Shown in pieces: positions 32,535-40,017 of a stretch of DNA of 64,000 bases (the stretch's first letter is position 1; each line of letters opens with the position of its first letter). Below the pieces are notes generated by a model. That model searched no databases, was not told the DNA's origin, and saw only the letters and a list, made by a program, of their open reading frames with translations. The DNA is from Actinomycetes bacterium (GTDB taxonomy: Bacteria > Actinomycetota > Actinomycetes > Actinomycetales > Microbacteriaceae): assembly GCA_029779645.1 (NCBI GenBank), contig JAKPAC010000010.1, positions 186,001-250,000 on the forward strand. Reading direction: 5' to 3'. Both the position numbers and the translations under genes were made by a program.

Positions 32535-34169
32535 TTGGACGCTCGCATCCCCCCTGTTCTCCGCCCCGATCACCCGCCCGTCCGCCGGCTCTCCGCGCTC
32601 GCCGAGCGTTTCGCCGACCGCGTCGTCGGCGACGCCGAGGGCATCCAGGTCACGGGCATCACGCTCGCCACCGCAGACCTGCGCGCCGGCGAGGTGTTCG
32701 TCGCCGTCGCGGGCGTGAACCGGCACGGCGCCGAGTTCGCGCGCGCTGCGCAGGACGCCGGCGCGGTGGCCGTGGTGACCGATCCCGCCGGCGCGGACCT
32801 CGCCGCGGAGCAGGGCCTGCGCGTGCCCGTGCTGGTGGTCGACGACCCCCGCGCACTGCTCGGCGCGATGTCGGCGTGGGTCTACGGCACCGGGACGAGC
32901 GGCGAGTCGGGCGCGGCCGGCGCCGACGGCGAACTGGGGCGCATGCCGCTGCTGCTCGCCACCACCGGCACGAACGGCAAGACGAGCGTCTCGCACCTGC
33001 TCGAGGGGATCCTCCAGCAGGTGGGCGCGGTCACCGGACTGTCGTCCACCGCCGAGCGCCACATCGGCGACCAGGTCGTGGTCAGCCGCCTGACCACCCC
33101 CGAGGCCAGCGAGATGCACGCGCTGCTCGCGCTGATGCGCGAGCGCGGCGTCGAGGCGATCGCCGTGGAGGTCAGCGCGCAGGCGCTGAGCCGGCACCGC
33201 GTCGACGGCATCGTGTTCGACGTCGCCGGCTTCACCAACCTCTCGCACGACCACCTCGACGACTACGCCGACATGCGCGAGTACTTCGAGGCGAAGGCGC
33301 CGCTGTTCCAGCCCGACCGGGCCCGCCGCGGCGTCGTCTCGCTCGACACGGACTCGGGGCGCGCGATCGCGGCCGGCGCCGGCATCCCGATCGTGACCGT
33401 GGGCACCCCCGCGATCGCGCAGGATGCCACGGCCGCCGCCGCGGCCGACTGGGTCGTGACCATCGGGGCCGAGCTGCCCGCGTACACCGAGTTCACCCTG
33501 TCGGGCCCGGGGGGCCGGGCGCTCACGACGCGTGTTCCCGTGATCGGCCCGCACATGGCCGCGAACGCGAGCCTGGCGATCGTGATGATGCTCGAGGGCG
33601 GCTGCGCGTGGGACGACATCGTCGCCGCGCTCGCCCGCGACGGCGGCATCCGCGCGTACCTGCCCGGTCGCACCGAGCGCGTCTCCGGCGACACCGGGCC
33701 GACCGTGTTCGTCGACTTCGGGCACTCCCCCGACGCGTTCGAGAAGACGCTCGCCGCGGTGCGCCGCGTGACGCCCGGCCGCGTGCTGATGCTCTTCGGC
33801 GCCGACGGCGACCGCGACGCGAGCAAGCGCCTCGATATGGGCCGCACCGCGGTGCTCGGCAGCGACATCCTCGTCATCACCGACCACCACCCGCGCTTCG
33901 AAGACCCGGCGTCCATCCGCCGCACCCTGATCGAGGGCGCGCGGGCCGCCCGGCCCGATGCCGAGATCCACGAGTACTCGCCCCCCGAGGCCGCGATCGT
34001 CGCGGCCGTCGGGCTCGTCGGCGAGGGCGACGCGATCCTCTGGGCGGGCCCGGGGCACCAGGACTACCGCGACATCCGCGGCGTGCGCACGCCCTACTCG
34101 GCCCGAGAGCTCGCGCGGGCCGCGCTGCGCGACGCCGGCTGGGCGGTGCCCGAGGCGCGGCAGCGCTAG
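32535..34169 (+). CDS. murE: MurE-like Mur ligase (UDP-MurNAc-tripeptide synthetase family)
   Basis: ATP-dependent Mur ligase adding the third residue, or a related amino acid, to a UDP-MurNAc peptide or analogue. The 544-residue product has the N-terminal UDP-binding domain, the ATP loop TTGTNGKTS (143-151), the KAPLF segment with the family's modified lysine, and a C-terminal domain in which the specificity motif reads DHHPRFEDP (Asp450-Arg454) where meso-DAP MurE has DNPRxEDP. It lies far from any division/cell-wall cluster, so it is probably a second MurE homologue. The TTG at 32535 is the first possible start after an in-frame TGA at 32523; a GAGAGGA lies 13 bases upstream. Confidence 0.82.
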   Translation: MDARIPPVLRPDHPPVRRLSALAERFADRVVGDAEGIQVTGITLATADLRAGEVFVAVAGVNRHGAEFARAAQDAGAVAVVTDPAGADLAAEQGLRVPVLVVDDPRALLGAMSAWVYGTGTSGESGAAGADGELGRMPLLLATTGTNGKTSVSHLLEGILQQVGAVTGLSSTAERHIGDQVVVSRLTTPEASEMHALLALMRERGVEAIAVEVSAQALSRHRVDGIVFDVAGFTNLSHDHLDDYADMREYFEAKAPLFQPDRARRGVVSLDTDSGRAIAAGAGIPIVTVGTPAIAQDATAAAAADWVVTIGAELPAYTEFTLSGPGGRALTTRVPVIGPHMAANASLAIVMMLEGGCAWDDIVAALARDGGIRAYLPGRTERVSGDTGPTVFVDFGHSPDAFEKTLAAVRRVTPGRVLMLFGADGDRDASKRLDMGRTAVLGSDILVITDHHPRFEDPASIRRTLIEGARAARPDAEIHEYSPPEAAIVAAVGLVGEGDAILWAGPGHQDYRDIRGVRTPYSARELARAALRDAGWAVPEARQR

Positions 34170-34224
34170 GCCGCGCGATCGGGCGCACCAGCGTCCGTCA
34201 CCGTGACCGTGGGGCGCGGCGGGG

Positions 34225-35310
34225 TCAGCGCCCCGAGGCGATCGCGGCGTCGGCGGCGACGCGCGCCCAGCGCTCGGCCTCGAACAGCGACTCGCGGGTG
34301 AGCGCGCCCTCGCTCTCGTGCGACTCGACCACGCGCGTGACCGTGTCGACGATGCCGGTGAAGGGCAGGCGTCCCTCGTGGAACGCGTCCACCGCCTGCT
34401 CGTTGGCCGCATTGAACACGGCGGGGTAGGTGCCGCCCTGGCGACCGACCTGCTTCGCGAGCGCGACGGCGGGGAAGGCATCCTCGTCCAGGGGCTCGAA
34501 CGTCCAGCTCGTCGCGGTGCGCCAGTCGAGCGGGCGCCCGACGCCGGCGACGCGGTGCGGCCAGTCGAGCCCGAGCGAGATCGGCAGGCGCATGTCGGGC
34601 GGCGACGCCTGCGCGATGGTCGAGCCGTCCACGAATTCGACCATGGAGTGCACGATCGACTGCGGGTGCACGACCACGTCGATGTGCTCGTATGCGACGC
34701 CGAAGAGCAGGTGCGCCTCGATCACCTCGAGGCCCTTGTTGACCAGGGTCGCCGAGTTGGTGGTGACCACGCGCCCCATGTCCCAGGTGGGGTGCGCGAG
34801 CGCCTCGGCGGGCGTGACGTCGCGCAGCTGCGCGCGCGTGCGGCCGCGGAACGGGCCGCCAGAGGCGGTGAGCACCAGGCGGCGCACCTCGCCCGCGGCG
34901 CCCGAGCGCAGCGCCTGGGCGATGGCCGAGTGCTCCGAGTCGACGGGCACGATCTGCCCCGGCGCGGCGAGCCGGGTGACCAGCTCGCCGCCCACGATCA
35001 GCGACTCCTTGTTCGCCAGCGCGAGCGTGCGCCCGCACTCCAGCGCCGCAAGCGTCGGTCCGATGCCGACCGATCCGGTGATGCCGTTCAGCACCACGTC
35101 GGCGTCGACGTCGCGCACGAGCTGCTCGGCCTCCGCCGCGCCGAGCGCCGTGCACTCGACGCCGAACTCGGCGGCCTGCGCGTCCATCTCGGCGCGCTGC
35201 GTGCCGGCGGCGAGGCCGACCACCTCGAAGCGGTCCGGGTTCGCCCGGATCACATCGAGTGCCTGCGTGCCGATCGAGCCGGTCGAGCCGAGAATCAGGA
35301 TGCGTCGCAT
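34225..35310 (-). CDS. dxr: 1-deoxy-D-xylulose-5-phosphate reductoisomerase
   Basis: Second enzyme of the MEP isoprenoid pathway, forming MEP from DXP with NADPH. The 361-residue product starts [21 protein letters not shown] with the Rossmann nucleotide site and carries [24 protein letters not shown] and the later [11 protein letters not shown] metal/substrate motifs. Length is normal. It is leaderless: TAGGCT lies six bases before the ATG. It converges on the MurE-like gene with a 55-base gap that has only a weak GTCAC-C-GTGAC repeat. Confidence 0.96.
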   Translation of the reverse strand: MRRILILGSTGSIGTQALDVIRANPDRFEVVGLAAGTQRAEMDAQAAEFGVECTALGAAEAEQLVRDVDADVVLNGITGSVGIGPTLAALECGRTLALANKESLIVGGELVTRLAAPGQIVPVDSEHSAIAQALRSGAAGEVRRLVLTASGGPFRGRTRAQLRDVTPAEALAHPTWDMGRVVTTNSATLVNKGLEVIEAHLLFGVAYEHIDVVVHPQSIVHSMVEFVDGSTIAQASPPDMRLPISLGLDWPHRVAGVGRPLDWRTATSWTFEPLDEDAFPAVALAKQVGRQGGTYPAVFNAANEQAVDAFHEGRLPFTGIVDTVTRVVESHESEGALTRESLFEAERWARVAADAAIASGR

Positions 35311-35316
35311 CCGCTC

Positions 35317-35322
35317 AGCCTA
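35317..35322 (-). promoter_or_regulatory. dxr leaderless -10 box
   Basis: TAGGCT with six bases to the ATG at 35310. Confidence 0.55.
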
Positions 35323-35345
35323 GCTTCGCGGCGCCGCCCGTTCGG

Positions 35346-36290
35346 CTATGCGGCGTGGGCGTTGGCGAGGATGTCGATGACGAACACGAGCGTCTGCCCG
35401 GCGAGCTGGTGCTCCGACTCGCCCGCCTCGCCGTAGGCGAGCGCCGGCGGGATCACGACGAGCACCTGCGAGCCCACGCTCTGGCCCTCGAGCGCCTGCA
35501 CGAACCCCGCCACGTACTGATTGCCGGGGTTCGAGTACGCGCTGCCGCGCGACCAGCTGCTGTCGAACGACTCGCCCGTCGCCCAGTTCACGCCGTAGTA
35601 CTGCAGCAGGGTGGTGTCGCCGGCGGTCACCTTCTCGCCGTCGCCCTGCTTGAGCACGGCGATCTCGATGGCATCGGGAGCCGGGGCATCGGGGATCGTC
35701 ACCGAGGGGGTGCCGTCCTCGCCGAGCGTGACGGCGGGCATTCCGTCCACCGGGTCCTGGGGCTCGCCCCACGCGGCGGTGTCGACCGTGTCGAGCACGT
35801 CGAGGATGTAGACCTCGCCGGGCGCGTTCACGCTCGACGGGAAGGTCGCGACGATGCGCGAGCCGACCGTCGCGCAGCCGAGCACCTGGCCGAGCGGGCT
35901 CTCGGGCGCGATCGCCGACGGCAGGATGAGGCCGTCGCCGTAACCGACCGTGCCGAGCTCCTCGCCGGTCTCGGCGCTGAACGCGCTGAGGGCGTACGAG
36001 ACGAGGCTGTCCTCCGTGATCGCCTCGCCGTCGCCCTCGACCGTGACGGTGCGCTCGAGCGTCTTGATCTCGAGCGGTGTCGAGAACGTCGCGGTGGATG
36101 CCTCACCCGTCGCGCCCTCGACGCTGATCGCCTCCGAGCCCTTGCCCGACGGCGCCGCCGCCGCGCACAGCGCCGAGTCGTCGGCGGAGGGCTGCTCGCC
36201 CCCGGTGCCCGAGCAGCCCGCGAGCGCGAGTGCAGAGAGCGTCAGTGCAGAAAGGGCGAAAGCGGAGCGAGTGCGCACGAAGAACCTCAT
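35346..36290 (-). CDS. FKBP-type peptidyl-prolyl isomerase lipoprotein
   Basis: A 314-residue secreted folding factor. The signal peptide ends in the lipobox LAGC with Cys26, followed by a Ser/Gly-rich linker. A first FKBP-like region (about 70-170) is degenerate; the second (about 205-310) has LLQYYGVNWATGESFDSSW, GFVQALEGQSVGSQVLVVIPP and AYGEAGE, consistent with an active domain. It should assist folding of extracytoplasmic proteins. No good ribosome site precedes the ATG at 36290 and no leaderless -10 box is at the right distance, so the start is slightly uncertain. Gene ends 35 bases before dxr starts. Confidence 0.88.
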   Translation of the reverse strand: MRFFVRTRSAFALSALTLSALALAGCSGTGGEQPSADDSALCAAAAPSGKGSEAISVEGATGEASTATFSTPLEIKTLERTVTVEGDGEAITEDSLVSYALSAFSAETGEELGTVGYGDGLILPSAIAPESPLGQVLGCATVGSRIVATFPSSVNAPGEVYILDVLDTVDTAAWGEPQDPVDGMPAVTLGEDGTPSVTIPDAPAPDAIEIAVLKQGDGEKVTAGDTTLLQYYGVNWATGESFDSSWSRGSAYSNPGNQYVAGFVQALEGQSVGSQVLVVIPPALAYGEAGESEHQLAGQTLVFVIDILANAHAA

Positions 36291-36363
36291 CGGTGTGAAA
36301 GCGGGGACGCCCCATTCTCGCGCAGGCAGCTATGACAACGCTGAGAGCGGGCTGGTCGCGGCG

Positions 36364-36382
36364 CGAATTCGGTCCGAATTCG
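36364..36382. promoter_or_regulatory. 19-base inverted repeat in the FKBP/plsC divergent region
   Basis: CGAATTCGG-T-CCGAATTCG, perfect 9-base arms around one base, centred 66 bases upstream of the acyltransferase start. It is AT-rich relative to its surroundings. A dimeric repressor or activator site is plausible. Confidence 0.45.
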
Positions 36383-36426
36383 CCGCGGCGCCCCGCGTGC
36401 GGCCGTGGGAATCCCCGCGGGCGAGA

Positions 36427-36432
36427 TACCCT
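36427..36432 (+). promoter_or_regulatory. Leaderless -10 box for the acyltransferase
   Basis: TACCCT followed by six bases and ATG at 36439. Confidence 0.55.
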
Positions 36433-36438
36433 GAGTGA

Positions 36439-37239
36439 ATGAATTCAGAGCACGCGGCCGCCCCCGAAGGCGCCACCCCCGCGCAGCCTGAACCCGACGA
36501 AGAGCGCAGCACGCCCAAGCAGGCCGGGTTCATCTACAACTTCGGGCGCCTGCTCATCCGTTCGCTGGCACGCGTGATCTACCGGCCGCGCATCGAGGGC
36601 ACCGAGCACGTGCCCGTCGACGGCCCCGTCATCTTCGCGAGCAATCACCTCTCCTTCATCGACTCGATCGCCATTCCGGTCGCGGCCCCGCGGCCCGTGC
36701 ACTTTCTGGCCAAGTCGACGTACTTCGAGGGCACGGGGCTGAAGGGCTCGATCGTGCGCGAGTTCTTCTCCTCGATCGGCGCGATCCCCGTGCGCCGCGG
36801 CGCAGGGCAGGCCGCGCTCGACGCCCTCGACCAGCAGAAGCAGCTGCTCGAGGCCGGGCACGCGGTCGCGCTCTACCCCGAGGGCACGCGCTCGCTCGAC
36901 GGCCGCCTGTACAAGGGGCGCACCGGCGTCGCCTTCCTCGCGCTCGAGTCCGGCGCCCCCGTCGTGCCGGTGGGCCTGATCGGCACCGACGAGGCCATGC
37001 CGAAGGGCGCGAAGTTCCCCCGCCTCAACAAGCGCATCACCGTGCGCTTCGGCGCCCCGATCGACGTGAGCCACCACGGGCCGGCGACCTCGGGTCGCGC
37101 CCGCCGTCTCGCCACCGACGAGATCATGGCCGCCATCCACGGGCTCTCCGGGCAGGAGCTCGCGGGGGTCTACAACGAGGCGCCCGCCCAGGGCACCGTC
37201 GAGAAGCTCAAGCGGGCGCTCCCCTACGAGCGCCGCTGA
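36439..37239 (+). CDS. plsC: 1-acyl-sn-glycerol-3-phosphate acyltransferase (PlsC-like)
   Basis: Adds the second acyl chain to lysophosphatidate in phospholipid synthesis, at the inner membrane face. The 266-residue product has the acyltransferase block I NHLSFID (69-75), a variant of NHxSxxD, and block III LYPEGTRS (145-152). About 50 Pro/Glu-rich residues precede the domain. The ATG at 36439 is leaderless. Other 1-acyl acceptors are possible, since actinobacteria carry several paralogues. Confidence 0.88.
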   Translation: MNSEHAAAPEGATPAQPEPDEERSTPKQAGFIYNFGRLLIRSLARVIYRPRIEGTEHVPVDGPVIFASNHLSFIDSIAIPVAAPRPVHFLAKSTYFEGTGLKGSIVREFFSSIGAIPVRRGAGQAALDALDQQKQLLEAGHAVALYPEGTRSLDGRLYKGRTGVAFLALESGAPVVPVGLIGTDEAMPKGAKFPRLNKRITVRFGAPIDVSHHGPATSGRARRLATDEIMAAIHGLSGQELAGVYNEAPAQGTVEKLKRALPYERR

Positions 37240-37254
37240 CGCGCCCGCGCGTCA
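37237..37254. terminator. Palindrome containing both convergent stop codons
   Basis: TGACGCGC-CC-GCGCGTCA: the outer TGA and its complement are the stops of plsC and of the OsmC gene. Confidence 0.4.
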
Positions 37255-37758
37255 CTCGTCGGCCGCGCCGCCGGCGCCCGTCCCGGCCGCGGCCACCTCG
37301 ACGACCGGCTCGTGCCGCACCGGGAAGCGCACCGAGCGGGCAATGAAGCACAGCTCGTTGGCCCGGCGATGGGCGGCGATCGCGGCATCCACCATCGACT
37401 CGTGCGCGACGAGCACGTGCGGTCGCAGCACGACCTCGCTGAACGATCCGCCGCCCCGGCCGTCCTCGAGCAGCACCCCGCCGGCCTCGTCGCGATAGGC
37501 GACGACGACGACGCCCATCGTGACCGCGACATGCAGGTACGAGAGCAGGTGGCACTCCGAGAGCGCCGCGAGGAGCATGTCCTCGGGGTTCCAGCGGGCG
37601 GGATCGCCGCGAAACGGCTTGTCGGCCGACGCGAGGAGCGCGGGCTTGCCGGCGACCTCGACGGTGATGTCGCGGGCGTACTCGCGGTAGCCGCTCGTGC
37701 CCGTGCCGGTGTTGCCGGTCCAGGTGGCGCGCAGCCGGTACTCGTGCCGTCCGATCAT
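37252..37758 (-). CDS. OsmC/Ohr family peroxiredoxin-like protein
   Basis: A 168-residue OsmC-family protein, expected to reduce organic hydroperoxides with a cysteine pair. The conserved first cysteine is in MLLAALSECHLLSYL and the second in RANELCFIARSV, at the usual separation. The start ATG 37758 is six bases after CACACT, a near match to the leaderless -10 pattern with C for the first T. It diverges from the asparaginase operon. Confidence 0.88.
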   Translation of the reverse strand: MIGRHEYRLRATWTGNTGTGTSGYREYARDITVEVAGKPALLASADKPFRGDPARWNPEDMLLAALSECHLLSYLHVAVTMGVVVVAYRDEAGGVLLEDGRGGGSFSEVVLRPHVLVAHESMVDAAIAAHRRANELCFIARSVRFPVRHEPVVEVAAAGTGAGGAADE

Positions 37759-37764
37759 GGGATC

Positions 37765-37805
37765 AGTGTGCCACGGCGGGCCGCCGCTCGGCCGTGCTTT
37801 AGGCT
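37765..37805. promoter_or_regulatory. Divergent promoters of the OsmC gene and the asparaginase operon
   Basis: Minus strand: CACACT at 37765-37770, six bases from the OsmC ATG. Plus strand: TAGGCT at 37800-37805, about 58 bases before the asparaginase start, giving a leader that carries an AGGAGGAGG ribosome site. Confidence 0.4.
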
Positions 37806-37863
37806 TGATCGGGCAGGGGCGAAGCCTCGGCCAGAGGTCTCGACCACAGGAGGAGGCGTGCCC

Positions 37864-38886
37864 GTGCCCGAAACCTTCGGCATCGCAGACGCGGTCCAGC
37901 TCGCCGTTGCGGAACGCAGCGGCTTCATCGAATCGCGCCACGCGGGCATCGCCATCGTGCTCGCCCCGGACGGGACGGTCGCGCGCAGCCTCGGCAAGAC
38001 CGACGCGCTGATCTTCCCCCGCTCGAGCCTGAAGCCGTTCCAGTCGCTCGCGTCGCAGACCGCGGGCGTGACGCTCACCGGCGAGTGGGCGGCGCTGTCG
38101 ACGGCGAGCCACGCGGGCACCGACCGCCACGCGGCCGTCGTGCGCGAGATGCTCGCGAGCGTCGGCCTCACCGAGGATGACCTCGGCTGCCCCGAGGCGT
38201 GGCCCGGCGACACGGCGACCCGAAACGAGCTCCTCCTCTCCGGCGGCGGCGCCTCGCGGCTGCGGATGAACTGCTCGGGCAAGCACGCCGCCATGCTCAT
38301 GGCCTGCGTCTCCAACGGGTGGGACACCGCCGGCTACCTCGCGCCGACCCATCCGCTGCAGCTGCACACCCGCGAGGTCGTCGAACGCCTCACCGGCGAG
38401 CGCGTCGCCGCGGTCGGCATCGATGGATGCGGCGCCCCCGTGTTCGCGATGACCCTCGCCGGTCTGGCCCGCGGCATCCAGCGCATCGGCACGGCCTCGG
38501 AGCGCTCGCCGTTCGCGCTGCACCGGCTCGCCGGGAGCCTGGTGAAGGCGGTCCGCGAGCACCCCTGGGCGATCGACGGCCCGGGACGCCCCGACACCGT
38601 CGTGATCGAGCAGACCGGGGCGTTCGCCAAGGGCGGCGCCGAGGCGGTCATGGTGATGACCGCGCCCGACGGCACCACGGTGGCGCTGAAGATGCTCGAC
38701 GGCGGCGCGCGCGCCTGCTCGGTCGTCGCGCTGCACCTGCTGCACGAGGCCGGGGCGCTCGACGCCGAGTCAGTCCGGGCCGCCGCCGCATCGCTCGCGC
38801 TCGCCGTGCACGGCGGCGGCGAGGTGGTCGGCGCGATCCGCCCCGCGATCAGCGCCGCGGCGGCACACGGCCACGCGGGCGCCTGA
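37864..38886 (+). CDS. L-asparaginase (AnsA / Asparaginase_II, PF06089-type)
   Basis: Hydrolyses L-asparagine to aspartate and ammonia; the type found in Rhizobium etli and many actinobacteria rather than the E. coli fold. The 340-residue product has the family segments GHVA-equivalent SGFIESRHAG, SLKPFQSLA, STASHAGTDRHAAVV and MNCSGKHAAML, with a later IDGCGAPVFA. The GTG at 37864 is chosen since it is seven bases after AGGAGG; a GTG at 37858 is too close to it. Alanine dehydrogenase follows after 15 bases, so the pair forms an amino-acid nitrogen-release operon. Confidence 0.88.
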   Translation: MPETFGIADAVQLAVAERSGFIESRHAGIAIVLAPDGTVARSLGKTDALIFPRSSLKPFQSLASQTAGVTLTGEWAALSTASHAGTDRHAAVVREMLASVGLTEDDLGCPEAWPGDTATRNELLLSGGGASRLRMNCSGKHAAMLMACVSNGWDTAGYLAPTHPLQLHTREVVERLTGERVAAVGIDGCGAPVFAMTLAGLARGIQRIGTASERSPFALHRLAGSLVKAVREHPWAIDGPGRPDTVVIEQTGAFAKGGAEAVMVMTAPDGTTVALKMLDGGARACSVVALHLLHEAGALDAESVRAAAASLALAVHGGGEVVGAIRPAISAAAAHGHAGA

Positions 38887-38901
38887 GAGAGGAGCTGAGC
38901 C

Positions 38902-40017
38902 TTGAGAATCTCCGTCCCCACCGAGATCAAAGACAACGAGTTTCGGGTCGCGCTGACCCCGGCGGGCGTGCACGACCTGGTGCGCGCCGGTCACGAGGTG
39001 CTGGTGCAGCGCGGCGCGGGCGTCGCCTCCTCGATGAGCGACGCGGAGTACCTGGCGGCCGGCGCCGAGCTCGTCGACGACGCGGCCGAGGTGTGGGCGC
39101 GTGCCGAGCTGCTGCTGAAGGTCAAGGAGCCCGTCGAGGCCGAGTACGGGTTTCTGCGCGACGACCTCGTGCTGTTCACCTACCTGCACCTCGCAGCCGA
39201 CCGCGCGCTGACCGATCGGCTGCTCGCCGACCGGGTCACCGCGATCGCGTACGAGACGGTGCAGCTGCCCGACCGCTCGCTCCCCCTGCTCGCGCCCATG
39301 AGCGAGGTGGCCGGGCGCCTCGCGCCGATCGTCGGCGCGCACACGCTGCTGCGCTCGCAGGGCGGCCTCGGCCTGCTCATGCCGGGCGTGCCGGGCACGC
39401 GGTCGGCGCACGTGACCATCATCGGCGGCGGTGTCGCCGGCAGCAACGCGGCCGTGACCGCGGCGGGCCTCGGCGCCGACGTCACCGTGTTCGACACCAA
39501 CGTCGCCCGCCTCCGGCAGCTCGACGAGCGCTTCCAGGGTCGCGTGAAGACCGCGGCCTCCAACCCGTTCGATCTGGATCGCGCCGTCGTGAGCTCCGAC
39601 CTCGTGATCGGCTCGGTGCTCATCCCCGGCGCGCGCGCCCCGAAGCTCGTCACCAACGACATGGTGGCGCGGATGCGCCCGGGCAGTGTGCTCGTCGACA
39701 TCGCCGTCGATCAGGGCGGATGCTTCGCCGACACGCGGCCGACCACGCACACCGACCCGACCTTCACGGTGCACGGCTCGCAGTTCTACTGCGTCGGCAA
39801 CATGCCCGGCGCCGTGCCGAACACCTCGACCTCGGCCCTGACCAACGCGACGCTGCCCTACGTGCGCGCGATCGCCCGCGACGGATGGCGCGCCGCCATG
39901 CGGCACGACCACTCGCTGGCGCTCGGGCTCAACACGAGCGGCGGCGCGGTGGCGAACGCCGGCGTCGCCGAGGCCCATGGCCTGCGCGCCGAGTCCCTGG
40001 CAGGCTTCTTCAGCTGA
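38902..40017 (+). CDS. ald: Alanine dehydrogenase
   Basis: NAD-dependent interconversion of L-alanine and pyruvate plus ammonia. The 371-residue product has Arg15 in NEFRVALTP, Lys75 in LLKVKEP and His96 in YLHLAAD, the known active-site residues, and the dinucleotide site IGGGVAGSNAA near 175. The start codon is TTG at 38902 with AGAGGAG nine bases upstream. It is the second gene after asparaginase. It ends inside the convergent ATPase gene (8-base overlap at 40010-40017). Confidence 0.95.
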   Translation: MRISVPTEIKDNEFRVALTPAGVHDLVRAGHEVLVQRGAGVASSMSDAEYLAAGAELVDDAAEVWARAELLLKVKEPVEAEYGFLRDDLVLFTYLHLAADRALTDRLLADRVTAIAYETVQLPDRSLPLLAPMSEVAGRLAPIVGAHTLLRSQGGLGLLMPGVPGTRSAHVTIIGGGVAGSNAAVTAAGLGADVTVFDTNVARLRQLDERFQGRVKTAASNPFDLDRAVVSSDLVIGSVLIPGARAPKLVTNDMVARMRPGSVLVDIAVDQGGCFADTRPTTHTDPTFTVHGSQFYCVGNMPGAVPNTSTSALTNATLPYVRAIARDGWRAAMRHDHSLALGLNTSGGAVANAGVAEAHGLRAESLAGFFS

